DNA from: an uncultured Clostridium sp.
Lineage (GTDB): Bacteria; Bacillota; Clostridia; TANB77; CAG-508
Assembly (NCBI GenBank): GCA_930986425.1
Contig: CAKNJR010000001.1
Span: forward strand, 124,001 to 188,000
Reading direction: 5' to 3'
DNA length: 64,000 nt
Shown here piece after piece: positions 9,350-18,751 of the stretch. The position numbers were made by a program, and so were the translations under genes. Each line of letters starts with the position of its first letter. The first letter of the stretch is position 1. The notes under the pieces are model-generated. The model was not told where the DNA came from and ran no database searches. It was given only the letters and a program-made list of their open reading frames with translations.

Positions 9350-10354
9350 TTACCTTTCCTCTATTTTATTTGTTGTAGCATTTGTTCTATTTTCTACAGT
9401 CACCCTTTGCTCATTTGGGTTAATAGCTCTTTTTGATTTTGCAGTAACTTCAGCTTCTAATACTTTCAATTTTGACTCCACTTCTGCTCTAATTTCAGTT
9501 GGAACATCATCAAACATCCACAATCTTTTTAATAGTCTAATCGCTTTCCTTTCTTCGCCAATTGCAAAATAAACATCTGCCATTTCAGGTACAAGCTCAA
9601 CTGGTAAAAGCCTTGCTATAATAGATAAAGCTTCTCCTGATTTTTTTCCTAATTTTATTAGCTCATCCATATTTTTCTTTATATTCTTTCTATTACTAAT
9701 AAATTGCTTTACACTATCTTTTTTATCTTCCTCACTCAAGTTCTCAATAATAGCAAATACATAATCTACATTGATTCCTAAAGTTTGAGCTACTTCTAAA
9801 GGATGGTTTAATCTTAACAATTCCTTTATTTTGTTGTCTAAATCTAATTCGCTTTCTATAATTTGGCTGACTCTTTTATTTATAAAACTTTTAGTATCTT
9901 CATCACTAGATAGCCTGTATTTTCTTAAGGCCTCTCTTTTTTGAGTTTTTACTGAATATTTTCGTTTACTAGTATCTTCTGTTTTTTCTCTATCTTTGAC
10001 ATTGTTTTGCCCATGCCTTTTCTTTACTTTGCTTTCATCAAAATCAATTAAAGTAATTCCTCTTAATCTAGCTTCTCTAAGATTATAAATTACTGTTGGT
10101 GTTGTAATTCCGAGCTCACTAGCAATTTCTTCTTTTCTTAGACCTTTATTCCATAGTTCTGCAACTATTTCGTACTTTCTAGGACCAAATTCTTCTTGTT
10201 TTTTTAGTCTTATAGTCAAATTATTATCTCTCGCTTCTTTTAAGTAATGTTGTACAGTATGTTCACTAATTTGTAGGTTCTCAGCAATTTGCTTTCTGCT
10301 CATCCCTGCATTCCACATTTCAGCTATTTGTTTATACCTTTTTTTTACTTTCAT
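9350..10354 (-). CDS. HTH-repeat protein, two helix-turn-helix modules (paralogue A)
   Basis: A 334-residue protein of unknown function. Two homeodomain-like helix-turn-helix modules of about 45 residues (near residues 5-48 and 58-101) each follow the pattern (I/V)AE-WN-G-(S/K)-IA--L-I---TV---L-EAR. A basic linker follows, then a C-terminal domain (about 165-310) with a leucine-rich start (ELLRLNHPLEVAQTLGI) and a TPR-like stretch (DVYFAIGEERKAIRLLKRL). The same C-terminal domain is found in the two genes upstream, making a tandem family. It lacks the extra final module LCK-Y-VRT-FL that both paralogues have. Likely a DNA-binding regulator; target unknown. Confidence 0.7.
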   Translation of the reverse strand: MKVKKRYKQIAEMWNAGMSRKQIAENLQISEHTVQHYLKEARDNNLTIRLKKQEEFGPRKYEIVAELWNKGLRKEEIASELGITTPTVIYNLREARLRGITLIDFDESKVKKRHGQNNVKDREKTEDTSKRKYSVKTQKREALRKYRLSSDEDTKSFINKRVSQIIESELDLDNKIKELLRLNHPLEVAQTLGINVDYVFAIIENLSEEDKKDSVKQFISNRKNIKKNMDELIKLGKKSGEALSIIARLLPVELVPEMADVYFAIGEERKAIRLLKRLWMFDDVPTEIRAEVESKLKVLEAEVTAKSKRAINPNEQRVTVENRTNATTNKIEER

Positions 10355-10411
10355 GATTAAAGTTTCTCTCCTTAAGTTAAAATTGAAATTTTCTTTTTAT
10401 TTCTATTGCAA

Positions 10412-11857
10412 CTATAAAGTTGGAGCTTCTCTTTGCGTTCCTATTACATCTATTAAAAAACTTGTTCTAACTTTATATTTCTTACATAAATCATCCCAAG
10501 ATATTTTCGTTCCATCCATATTAAATTTTGTATAAAATTCTTTTCTTATGCTTTGAGAAGTAATTTCAGTTTGTATTTTTTCTTTCTGCTCAAGTATTTC
10601 TTTTCTCTGCCTTTCTTCTATATTTTCGCTATACAAAATTTGATTCAATGCTCTTACTGCCGCTTTAAAATCTCCCAATGCAAAATAAGTTTCCGAAAGT
10701 TCCTTGCCAATATGAAAATTTTCTTTCGTTTCTAAAATTTTTAATGCTCTTGCTGCACTAACATTATCTTTCTTTTGTTTTTTTACAAAACTGTATACAT
10801 GTTCTCTTTGAGCTATAAAAGCCTTCTTTATTTGTTTTTGCTCTTCGTCTGTTAAAGAATCAAACAAATCATATACAGTATTAGGCTTAATTCTAAGCGT
10901 TCGTGCTACATCTCTAGGTAACATTTCTTTTAATAATTCTTTTATTCTTGTCGCCAAATTCTCATCTATAGATATTTTTCTATATATTCTTGTAATTGGA
11001 TGTGGTTTTGTCTTTTGAGGTTGTTCTACGGTTGGTTTTGCTTCTGAACATACAGGTTGTGGTTTTTCAAGTTTAGGTACTATATCCTCCTCACATTGCT
11101 CTTTTTTATCTTCTTCATTTGATTGTATTAATGGCGTTTGTTGTGTTTTTTTCTTTCTTTTTCTACCGTCTCTAACTTCTATTCCATTTTCGTAAGCTTG
11201 TTTTAATACTATATTCACTGTACTTTGTGAAATATGTAATTTATTTGCAATATCTTTATAAGACATTTTCAAATTCCAAAGTTCTACGATTTTTGCATTT
11301 CTTTCTTCTGTGCTTGCATTTCTTCCTCTGGTATTTTTTCCAACATATATTCCCTTTTCTTTTGCTTTTTTCAAGGCATCCTTAATAGTTGTTGTTGAAG
11401 TATGAATTTTTTTTGCAATATCTCTCTGTTTCATTCCCGAATTATGAAGTCTTACAATTTCTTCTTCTAACTTTTCTGCCTTTTCACTTTTCTTTCTTCC
11501 TCTTTTACTTTCTCTAATGTATATTCCTTTTTTTCTAGCTTCTCTTAAAACTTTTCCAATAGCTGCTATTGAAACATGGATTTTATCCGAAATCTCCTTA
11601 CGAGGCATTCCCGAATTCCACAATTCCACAATTTCTGCTTCTAACTTTTCTATGTCCTCAACATTTTTTCTTCCAGTATTTGCTTTTCTAACTTCTATTT
11701 CATTTTCCCTTGCTTGTTTTAATACTATACTAATTCTGCCTTGTGAAATATGAAATTTTTCTGCAATTTGTATTTGGGACATTCCCGAATTCCAAAGTCT
11801 TATAATTTCTGAATTTCTTTCTGCCAACTCATTTTCCCTTTCACTGCTTTTCTTCAT
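10412..11857 (-). CDS. HTH-repeat protein, four helix-turn-helix modules (paralogue B)
   Basis: Second member of the tandem family, 481 residues. Four successive modules of about 50 residues (roughly 14-60, 70-117, 124-171, 179-226) share EIV-LWNSGM---IA-K-HIS---I--VLK-A-E-GI-VR, each joined by a basic RGRK-type linker. After a Pro/Lys-rich spacer the shared C-terminal domain begins (KELLKEMLPRDVARTLRIK) and includes a TPR-like segment (ETYFALGDFKAAVRALNQIL) and the ending LCKKYKVRTSFLIDVIG. The ATG at 11857 lies five bases after GGAGG. The module number suggests growth by internal duplication; such a protein could bind repeated DNA sites. Confidence 0.7.
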   Translation of the reverse strand: MKKSSERENELAERNSEIIRLWNSGMSQIQIAEKFHISQGRISIVLKQARENEIEVRKANTGRKNVEDIEKLEAEIVELWNSGMPRKEISDKIHVSIAAIGKVLREARKKGIYIRESKRGRKKSEKAEKLEEEIVRLHNSGMKQRDIAKKIHTSTTTIKDALKKAKEKGIYVGKNTRGRNASTEERNAKIVELWNLKMSYKDIANKLHISQSTVNIVLKQAYENGIEVRDGRKRKKKTQQTPLIQSNEEDKKEQCEEDIVPKLEKPQPVCSEAKPTVEQPQKTKPHPITRIYRKISIDENLATRIKELLKEMLPRDVARTLRIKPNTVYDLFDSLTDEEQKQIKKAFIAQREHVYSFVKKQKKDNVSAARALKILETKENFHIGKELSETYFALGDFKAAVRALNQILYSENIEERQRKEILEQKEKIQTEITSQSIRKEFYTKFNMDGTKISWDDLCKKYKVRTSFLIDVIGTQREAPTL

Positions 11858-11876
11858 CACGTCCTCCTAAATACGA

Positions 11877-12539
11877 TTATTTATTTCTTGGTTCCATTCC
11901 TAATATATTTACTAAAAATCCTGTTCTTACATTGTATGCTTTGCATAAATAATCATAAGAAGGTTTATCTTTAAATTTTTTATAAGCTTCTCTTATTTTA
12001 ATTGCCTTTACTTCCATATCTATATTACTTTTTTCCTCAGATACTTTTGATTTTATTGATTGTGGCACTCTATCATCATATATCACTAAATTCATTACTC
12101 TTATAGCTCTGTCATATTCTCCCATTGCAAAATAAACCTGTGCTAATTCTATTACCAATCCACCGTTAACTTTCTTTTCTATTAATTTAATAGCTTGTCC
12201 TGATGATTTACCTATTCCTTTTAAAGCTTTAATATTACTTGCTATATTAAGCCTATTATTTGCAAATGCTGTTTTAACCTCTTGTGCTTTATCTTCTGGC
12301 ATTGCTTCAATTACTTCATAAACTTGCTTTGCTGGTATATGTAAAATTTTTGCTACCTCTAATGGCATTTTTAGTTTTAATAATTCTCTTATTTTAAAAC
12401 TAGTATCTCCTTCTCCTTTTTGTATTGCTACAACTTTAGCCTGAATATGCTCTATAGTTTTTTCTTTTTTGCTTAATTCAAATTTCTTTTCTTTAGATTT
12501 TGGTCTTCTTACATCTCTTTTTCCATTACTTTGAGCCAT
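11877..12539 (-). CDS. C-terminal-domain-only paralogue of the HTH-repeat family (paralogue C)
   Basis: Third member of the trio, 220 residues. It has a short basic N-terminus and no helix-turn-helix repeat, but carries the complete shared domain: IRELLKLKMPLEVAKILHI, the helical middle, QVYFAMGEYDRAIRVMNLVI (TPR-like), and LCKAYNVRTGFLVNILG. Because it is the bare conserved domain it could be a partner or modulator of A and B through hetero-oligomers (inference). The ATG at 12539 follows AAAGGTGAG; an upstream GTG overlaps that site and is rejected. It is 19 bases upstream of paralogue B, so co-transcribed. Confidence 0.68.
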   Translation of the reverse strand: MAQSNGKRDVRRPKSKEKKFELSKKEKTIEHIQAKVVAIQKGEGDTSFKIRELLKLKMPLEVAKILHIPAKQVYEVIEAMPEDKAQEVKTAFANNRLNIASNIKALKGIGKSSGQAIKLIEKKVNGGLVIELAQVYFAMGEYDRAIRVMNLVIYDDRVPQSIKSKVSEEKSNIDMEVKAIKIREAYKKFKDKPSYDYLCKAYNVRTGFLVNILGMEPRNK

Positions 12540-12602
12540 AATAATCACTCACCTTTCAAATTTATGATATCCTCTACTAAAAAACTTTTTCTTTTGATTT
12601 TT

Positions 12603-14894
12603 TTATAAATTTTCTAATTTATATTTTAATCCAGAGTTTCTTTGTTTTATTTTCTCATTGTTTATCATAAACCCAATAACAAAAGGATTACCAATCATTA
12701 TTAACTTATCTTTTGCTCTTGTCATTCCTGTATACAACAAATTTCTTGTAAGAAGCATTGGCGCCACTTGATATACTGGTATTATTACTGTTTGAAATTC
12801 ACTTCCTTGTGATTTATGCACTGTTATTGCAAATGAATGCTCTATTTGGTCTAAATCTTGATAACCATAAAAAGCAACTTTATCATCATCAAATCGAATT
12901 TTAACTTCACCAGCTTCATCATCAATTTTTTCAATAACGCCCATTTCACCATTGAAAATTCCACTATTGATTTCGTTCTTTCTCCTCCACATTATATCAT
13001 AATTATTTTTCGTTTGCATTATTTTGTCGCCTTCTCTGTATATTACTTCTCCAAATTTCTTTTCATTTTTTGTAATACTTTGTGGATTAAACTTTTCTTG
13101 AATTAGCTTATTTAGATTTTTTGTTCCTAATTCTCCTTTCTTAGATGGCGTTATTATTTGTTCATCTAAATTATACATTTCTAATATTTTCTGAATTATT
13201 CGTATAGTTGCTTGTTCTTCAATAAATACAAAATCATTTTTTTCAATTATATAATTATTTGAAATAAGATTCGTCATTGTATTTATACTTTTATTCTTAT
13301 TTTCACTTGAATCATCATTTTTTCTTAATGAATTTTCAAAACTTTCTTCCCTCATCTCTTCAATAAAATTTATTCCCTCATTTACTTTATGAGAATTTAC
13401 AATGATTTCACTTTGAAGAGCTTGTCTAAAAATTTTATTAAGTCTAATATATGGCACTCTTTTTGAATCTATTAAATCTTTTAGCACAGTTCCTGGTCCA
13501 ACCGAAGGAAGCTGGTCTGTATCTCCTACCAATACAAGTTTTGTTCCTTTAAATAAAGCTTTTACAACATAATTCATTAAAAATATATCTACCATTGACA
13601 TTTCATCTATTATGACTACATCTGCATCAATTGGTGTTACATCTAAATCCGGGTCTGGCTTTTCATCTGAAACCTTTCCTATTTCTAATAATCTGTGTAA
13701 TGTACTTGCTTCTTCTCCTGTTGCCTCTGTCATTCTTTTAGCTGCCCTACCAGTTGGAGCACAAAGAACTACTTTCTTACCTCTTGATTTATAAATATCT
13801 ATTATTGTTTTTATTATAGTTGTTTTACCTGTACCAGGTCCACCAGTTATGATGCATACATTGTTATCATTTACCATTTTTACCGCTTCTACTTGTTTTT
13901 CAGATAATTCTAATGAAGTAGCTTTTTCAGTTTTTTCTAGTTCTTTATTAAAATTAGGGATTCTTTTTATATTATCTGCTTGCTCCAGACTTATAATTCT
14001 CTCAGCAATATTTAGCTCAGTTTTATAATATTCCATTAAATAAATCCAAGTTTGTATGCATAATTCTGTCTTGCCATTTGTTGTGGCAATTTCTTCTCTC
14101 TCTTCTATTTTTATTTGTTCTTTTGCTCTTAAATCTTTTATTCCATCTAAAACATCATCTTCTGAAACTCTTAAAAGATTTGTTACAAATATTATTAAAT
14201 TTACCTCTAATACACAACTATGTCCATTATATGTAGCCAAATTCAAGCCATGCCTAATGCCTGCATCAACTCTTTTCAAATTATTTCTTTCAACACCTAA
14301 GTCTAATGCCATTTTATCAATTTGAGAAAAATCAACCTTTACACCAAGCTCACTCAATACGTATGGGTCATTTTCAATTATAGATATTGTATTAGCTCCT
14401 AACTTTTTGTAAATTGTATTAGCACTTTGAGGGCCTATACCAAACTTTTCCAAGAAACCTACAATTTGCCATAATTCCCAATTAGCGACAAAACTTTCAT
14501 TAATCTCTTCCGCTTTTTTCTTTGTAATTCCCTTAATTTCAGTAAGTCTATCTGGGTCACCTTTTAGAACCTCTACTGTTTCTTCGCCAAACTTTTTTAT
14601 AATTTTTTTAGCAGTTGCAGGTCCAATACCTTTTACAATACCATTTGACAAATATTTTTCTAATGCATCTAATGTTTCTGGCATGATTTTTTCAAAGGTT
14701 TCTACCTTAAATTGGTCCCCATACTCTGGATGAGTAACAAATTTTCCTATAACTTTTAAGCTATCTCCTTTTTGAACAAAAGGCAAATATCCTACAATAG
14801 TTGTTTCCGCCGATTCCATATCAAATGTGGCAATTGTATATCCATTAGTTTCATTTTTATAGATTATATCTTGTATTGTTCCTTTTAGTTCCAC
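12603..14894 (-). CDS. recD2: RecD2-type ATP-dependent 5'-3' DNA helicase
   Basis: Superfamily 1B helicase that works without RecBC in replication and repair. Order: N-terminal OB-like region, tandem helix-hairpin-helix motifs (NGIVKGIGPATAKKI; EIKGITKKKAEEI), Walker A TGGPGTGKTT near residue 350, DEMSMVDI (Walker B), GDTDQLPSVGPG (motif III), the C-terminal TVHKSQGSEF motif and YTGMTRAKD. Length 763 fits RecD2. The start is GTG with a weak site. An insertion rich in Asn/Lys/Ser lies between motif III and the C-terminal RecA domain. The HTH-repeat trio follows in the same direction, 64 bases after the stop. Confidence 0.95.
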   Translation of the reverse strand: MELKGTIQDIIYKNETNGYTIATFDMESAETTIVGYLPFVQKGDSLKVIGKFVTHPEYGDQFKVETFEKIMPETLDALEKYLSNGIVKGIGPATAKKIIKKFGEETVEVLKGDPDRLTEIKGITKKKAEEINESFVANWELWQIVGFLEKFGIGPQSANTIYKKLGANTISIIENDPYVLSELGVKVDFSQIDKMALDLGVERNNLKRVDAGIRHGLNLATYNGHSCVLEVNLIIFVTNLLRVSEDDVLDGIKDLRAKEQIKIEEREEIATTNGKTELCIQTWIYLMEYYKTELNIAERIISLEQADNIKRIPNFNKELEKTEKATSLELSEKQVEAVKMVNDNNVCIITGGPGTGKTTIIKTIIDIYKSRGKKVVLCAPTGRAAKRMTEATGEEASTLHRLLEIGKVSDEKPDPDLDVTPIDADVVIIDEMSMVDIFLMNYVVKALFKGTKLVLVGDTDQLPSVGPGTVLKDLIDSKRVPYIRLNKIFRQALQSEIIVNSHKVNEGINFIEEMREESFENSLRKNDDSSENKNKSINTMTNLISNNYIIEKNDFVFIEEQATIRIIQKILEMYNLDEQIITPSKKGELGTKNLNKLIQEKFNPQSITKNEKKFGEVIYREGDKIMQTKNNYDIMWRRKNEINSGIFNGEMGVIEKIDDEAGEVKIRFDDDKVAFYGYQDLDQIEHSFAITVHKSQGSEFQTVIIPVYQVAPMLLTRNLLYTGMTRAKDKLIMIGNPFVIGFMINNEKIKQRNSGLKYKLENL

Positions 14895-14910
14895 TTCTTT
14901 TATCCTTCCA

Positions 14911-15000
14911 TTTTTAATTGGGGACGGACCTTAACTTTAAATTTAAGATCCGCCCCCAACTATATAATTTTTCATTTAAGGACCGTCCCAAACTGAAAAA
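14911..15000. repeat. REP-like inverted repeat with GGGGACGG/GGACCGTCCC units
   Basis: Three units in 90 bases: an imperfect hairpin of 17-base arms (14918-14934 with 14943-14959; two mismatches) beginning TTGGGGACGG, then a third unit TTAAGGACCGTCCC (14976-14989). Two decayed relatives lie at 18.7 and 53.58 kb. Unusually GC-rich for this chromosome. Sequences of this style are dispersed repeats in many Clostridia; no associated transposase lies in the window. Confidence 0.7.
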
Positions 15001-15004
15001 CATT

Positions 15005-15880
15005 TTAATATCCGTACATTTGAGACATGTACCATGAATTTAAGTCAAATGGTTCACGTGTTTCTGGCATACCATAATTTATTCCATATGTTTCTACTCT
15101 TATACTTGTTATTACTGGTGGGTCTACTGGTTTGTCTTGAGTAAGCTCACTGCTTGAATCTGTTTGTGCTTCTCTTGTTTCTACTTCTACATTAGCAATT
15201 GCATCTACAACGTCCATTCCTTCAGTAACTTTGCCAAATGCTGCATATAGACCATCTAAACTATCCTGAGAATCTTCAGTAGTTATAAAGAATTGACATG
15301 ATGCTGAATTATATCCTTCTGTTGCTAGGCTTGTGCTATAATAACTATAATCACTTCTTGCCATAGATATAACTCCTCTTTCATGTTTTAGAGTATTTCT
15401 ATTGTCTCCATTAGCAATGAATTCACCTTCAATTGTATATTCATCATCTGAATCTTGACCTAAATCTCTTAAAGTTGCATTACCAGTTCCATCACCATTA
15501 GGGTCCCCACCTTGTATCATAAAATCTGGTATTGTTCTATGAAATGTAAGTCCATCATAAAATCCATTATTTGCTAAAGCTATGAAGTTTGCTACTGTTT
15601 CTGGTGCATACTCTGGATATAACTCTATTTTAATTGTTCCAAAGTTTTCTACTTCTATTGTTGCTATTGGATTTTGTACAAAGAAATTTTGTCTTTTTAT
15701 TATTGTATTAGTAACATATGCAATTAATCCTAAAACTATTATAATTGCAAGTATTGTAGCAACTAATTTTATTTTAGTATAATCTTTTTTATATTCTTTT
15801 GCCTTGGCTGTTTCTACATTTTTATTTGCTTTTTCTACTTTTTTATTAGCCTTTTCTAATTTTTTGTTTTCTTTACTCAT
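15005..15880 (-). CDS. Membrane-anchored cyclophilin-type peptidyl-prolyl isomerase
   Basis: Catalyses cis-trans isomerisation of proline bonds, here on the outer face of the membrane. The first 35 residues are Lys/Glu/Ala-rich, followed by a single transmembrane helix (about 38-62) and no lipobox. The cyclophilin domain runs from about residue 75, with YPEYAPETVANF, TFHRTIPDFMIQGGDP (catalytic Arg in FHR and substrate-binding Gln), SCQFFITT and FGKVTEGMDVVD. A likely extracellular folding factor. It sits alone between disA and recD2. Confidence 0.92.
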   Translation of the reverse strand: MSKENKKLEKANKKVEKANKNVETAKAKEYKKDYTKIKLVATILAIIIVLGLIAYVTNTIIKRQNFFVQNPIATIEVENFGTIKIELYPEYAPETVANFIALANNGFYDGLTFHRTIPDFMIQGGDPNGDGTGNATLRDLGQDSDDEYTIEGEFIANGDNRNTLKHERGVISMARSDYSYYSTSLATEGYNSASCQFFITTEDSQDSLDGLYAAFGKVTEGMDVVDAIANVEVETREAQTDSSSELTQDKPVDPPVITSIRVETYGINYGMPETREPFDLNSWYMSQMYGY

Positions 15881-15969
15881 AATATGTATCCTTCCTATTT
15901 TTACATCCTACTTTTAACAAAACAATTTTATCACAAGATTTTTGATTTATCAATGATTATTTTCATTTT

Positions 15970-17034
15970 TTACCCGATTAAATTATCAAACATAAATTGT
16001 TCTTGCATTCTCTTTAATGACCTTTTAATTGTTCTAGCTCTTATTTCGCCAATTCCATCAACTGCATCTAATTCCTCGATATCAGCTTGTAATAAATTTT
16101 GAAATGATTTGAATTTTTTTACTAAATTTTCAACAATATTACTTGGCATTCTAGGTATTTTATTTAAGATTCTATATCCTCTCGTATATACACTTACTTC
16201 GTCATAGCTATCTTGTACTGTAAAGCCTAGTGCTTTAGCAACATTAGTTGAAACTAGTAATTCTTCATGAGTCATATTTTGTATTTTTTCTAATGCTTTA
16301 TCCGCATTTTTTCCTTTAGCATAGTCTTTAATAATCAAACTAACTTCTTGATTTATACCATCAGTCAATTCTTCTAATTGCATTTCTATTAATCTTCCAT
16401 CAGTACCTAATTCATAAATAGCTCTCTCTACTTCATCAACGACTTGCATAAGCATTCCTGCTCTTTGTAAAGTCTCTATAACAATTTGAAGTGTAACAAT
16501 ATCATTAAACTCATATTCATTAAGTAAATTAAGCCTATTGTCTAATACCTTTTTATATTTTTCAACTGTCTGTAATGCTTGATTTGCCTCTGAAGCTACT
16601 CTTGAAGTATCTTCTAAAACATATCTGTTATTTCCTTGATAAATAGTTATTATACCTCTTCTTTGAGAAATACTAATTACTATATTTCCAGTCTGTTTTG
16701 CCACACGTTCAGCAGTTCTATGTCTTGTACCAGTTTCTTGAGTTGGAATAGTTTGTGATGGAACTAATTGAGTATTTGCAAATAATATTTTTTTCATGTC
16801 CGCACTCAATATAATCGCTCCGTCCATTTTAGCCAATTCATATAGTCTTGCAGATGTATAATCAACATCAATATTGAATCCACCATCTACCAAATCCATT
16901 ACTTCTTTATTCTCGCCAATTACTATTAATGCACCAGTTTTAGCTTTTAATATATTTTCTAAACCTTCTCTTATAGCTGTACCTGGCGCTATAAGTTTTA
17001 ATATGTTAATAAAATCATTTTCTTTAATTGCCAT
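15970..17034 (-). CDS. disA: DNA integrity scanning diadenylate cyclase DisA
   Basis: Makes cyclic di-AMP from two ATP and halts when it meets branched DNA, so linking genome damage to sporulation and growth. The diadenylate cyclase domain carries DGA (residues 71-73) and GTRHRTAER (RHR at 104-106), both needed for catalysis. A helical linker follows, and the C-terminal helix-hairpin-helix region ends with DIEELDAVDGIGEIRARTI. Length 354 is standard. It lies downstream of radA in the same direction, the conserved Firmicutes arrangement. No ydaO-type c-di-AMP riboswitch was seen in the window. Confidence 0.97.
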   Translation of the reverse strand: MAIKENDFINILKLIAPGTAIREGLENILKAKTGALIVIGENKEVMDLVDGGFNIDVDYTSARLYELAKMDGAIILSADMKKILFANTQLVPSQTIPTQETGTRHRTAERVAKQTGNIVISISQRRGIITIYQGNNRYVLEDTSRVASEANQALQTVEKYKKVLDNRLNLLNEYEFNDIVTLQIVIETLQRAGMLMQVVDEVERAIYELGTDGRLIEMQLEELTDGINQEVSLIIKDYAKGKNADKALEKIQNMTHEELLVSTNVAKALGFTVQDSYDEVSVYTRGYRILNKIPRMPSNIVENLVKKFKSFQNLLQADIEELDAVDGIGEIRARTIKRSLKRMQEQFMFDNLIG

Positions 17035-17172
17035 TTTGCAAGCCTTCCTTTCAGTTATTATTCAAACTTTTTTACTTTTGTATTTTTCTTATTTTATTAA
17101 CAAGTATTTCTTATCATTTCTCCGATTATTTTTTCAGCCAATTTATCTTAAATATTTTCAGATTTTTATGTT

Positions 17173-18540
17173 TTACTTTATCTCAACTGCTCTTAAAGCA
17201 TCATTTATATTTCTAACGCCTATTATATCTAATTTATACTTATCTTTCAATAGTTTTTTGTTATTTTCTGGTATTAAACATTTTGTAAATCCTAATCTTT
17301 CAACTTCTTTTAATCTTTTGTCAATTAAATTTACACTTCTGACTTCTCCAGTAAGCCCAACTTCTCCAATAACCGCTATATCTTTAGGTATGCTAATGTT
17401 CTTAAAGCTAGAAGCTACAACTAATGCAATGCCTAAATCTGCCGCAGGTTCATTTATTCTCATTCCGCTTACAACATTTAGATAAACATCTTGATTTCCA
17501 AGTGAAAGGTTTGCTCTTTTTTCTAATACAGCTATTAGTAATGCTAATTTATTAAAGTCTACGCCATTTGCAGTTCTTTTAGGTATACCATAAACACTCA
17601 TTGTAGTTAGTGCTTGTACTTCTACTAAAAGTGGTCTTGTTCCTTCAATTGTACATATTATAACTGAACCAGAATATTTATCGCTACCTTCTGAAATTAG
17701 AATTGATGATGGGTTTGTTACTTCTATCATTCCTTCGTTTTGCATTTCAAACATTCCAACTTCATTAGTAGAACCAAATCTATTTTTTACACTTCTGACA
17801 ATTCTGTATGAAAAATATCTTTCTCCTTCTATGTATAAAACTGTATCAACCATATGCTCTAAGACTCTTGGTCCTGCTATATTTCCATCTTTAGTTACAT
17901 GTCCAATTATAATTGTGGTTATTTGATTTTGCTTGCACACTCTCATTATTCTAGCTGTTATTTCTCTTACTTGACTTACAGTTCCTGGAGCTGAGGTTAT
18001 TTCTGAAGAATACATTGTTTGAATAGAGTCTATTACTACAAGTTTTGGATTCATTGAAGTAATTTCCGAGTCTACTGCATCTATATCAGTTTCACCTAAA
18101 AACATGATATTATCACTATTTATTCCAAGTCTATCTGCTCTTAGCTTAACTTGTTCTGCTGACTCTTCTCCTGATACATAAAGCACTTTCGAATCTTCTC
18201 CTAAACTTGCTATTTTATTACATAGCTGTAAAATTAGTGTAGACTTACCAATACCAGGTTCACCACCAACAAGTACAAGTGAGCCTTTAACTAAGCCTCC
18301 ACCAAGAACTCTATCAAGTTCTTGATAACCAGTATGAACTCTTAAAGCTTCTTTCCCTTCTACATTTTTAAGTAAAGTTGGTTTTGCAGCTGTTTTTTGC
18401 TTTCCATCTGTTCCTACAACTTTTTGCTCTTTTTCCTCATAAAATGTATTCCATTCATTACATGCTGGGCACTTACCTAGCCATTTAGGTGATTCATACC
18501 CGCATGAACTACATACAAATATTGTTTTTGCTTTTGCCAT
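17173..18540 (-). CDS. radA: DNA repair protein RadA
   Basis: RecA-like branch-migration helicase that processes recombination intermediates. Zinc finger with Cys10, Cys13, Cys24 and Cys27, Walker A GGEPGIGKST near residue 93, Walker B LVVIDSIQT, the RadA-specific VKNRFGSTNE motif, and a C-terminal Lon-protease-like domain (GMRINEPAADLGIALVVASS). Length 455 is typical. The ATG follows GAGAGGA. It lies 138 bases upstream of disA, so a shared transcript is likely. The usual clpC-mcsA/B partners are not present here. Confidence 0.97.
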   Translation of the reverse strand: MAKAKTIFVCSSCGYESPKWLGKCPACNEWNTFYEEKEQKVVGTDGKQKTAAKPTLLKNVEGKEALRVHTGYQELDRVLGGGLVKGSLVLVGGEPGIGKSTLILQLCNKIASLGEDSKVLYVSGEESAEQVKLRADRLGINSDNIMFLGETDIDAVDSEITSMNPKLVVIDSIQTMYSSEITSAPGTVSQVREITARIMRVCKQNQITTIIIGHVTKDGNIAGPRVLEHMVDTVLYIEGERYFSYRIVRSVKNRFGSTNEVGMFEMQNEGMIEVTNPSSILISEGSDKYSGSVIICTIEGTRPLLVEVQALTTMSVYGIPKRTANGVDFNKLALLIAVLEKRANLSLGNQDVYLNVVSGMRINEPAADLGIALVVASSFKNISIPKDIAVIGEVGLTGEVRSVNLIDKRLKEVERLGFTKCLIPENNKKLLKDKYKLDIIGVRNINDALRAVEIK

Positions 18541-18605
18541 TTATTTTTCCTCTCTTATTCCTTCCTAAATCTCCCTAGAAGTAATTATACAATGAAAATA
18601 AAAGA

Positions 18606-18652
18606 TAAATCAATACAAATTTTCGATTGTATCGAAGATTTGTATTGATTTA
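18606..18652. repeat. Long perfect-type hairpin, 22-base arms
   Basis: Left arm 18606-18627 pairs with right arm 18631-18652 with one mismatch and a three-base loop. It lies between the GH15 gene and radA. It may act as radA's upstream boundary or terminator, but the T-run on either side is poor; a small palindromic insertion is an equally good reading. Confidence 0.65.
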
Positions 18653-18689
18653 CTTCTTAGTTCTTTGCTAATTTTCCTCACTTGTATTA

Positions 18690-18747
18690 ATTTCAATTAA
18701 AGTACGTCCCTAATTGAAAATTTTCCAAAAAGGACCATCCCCAACAT
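18690..18747. repeat. Decayed REP-like element
   Basis: A short inverted repeat (TTTCAATTA 18691-18699 with TAATTGAAA 18711-18719) enclosing GTACGTCCC, followed by AAGGACCATCCCCAAC. It is recognisably the same family as the element at 14.9 kb, with point changes. It abuts the 3' end of the GH15 gene. Confidence 0.55.
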
Positions 18748-18751
18748 AAAA

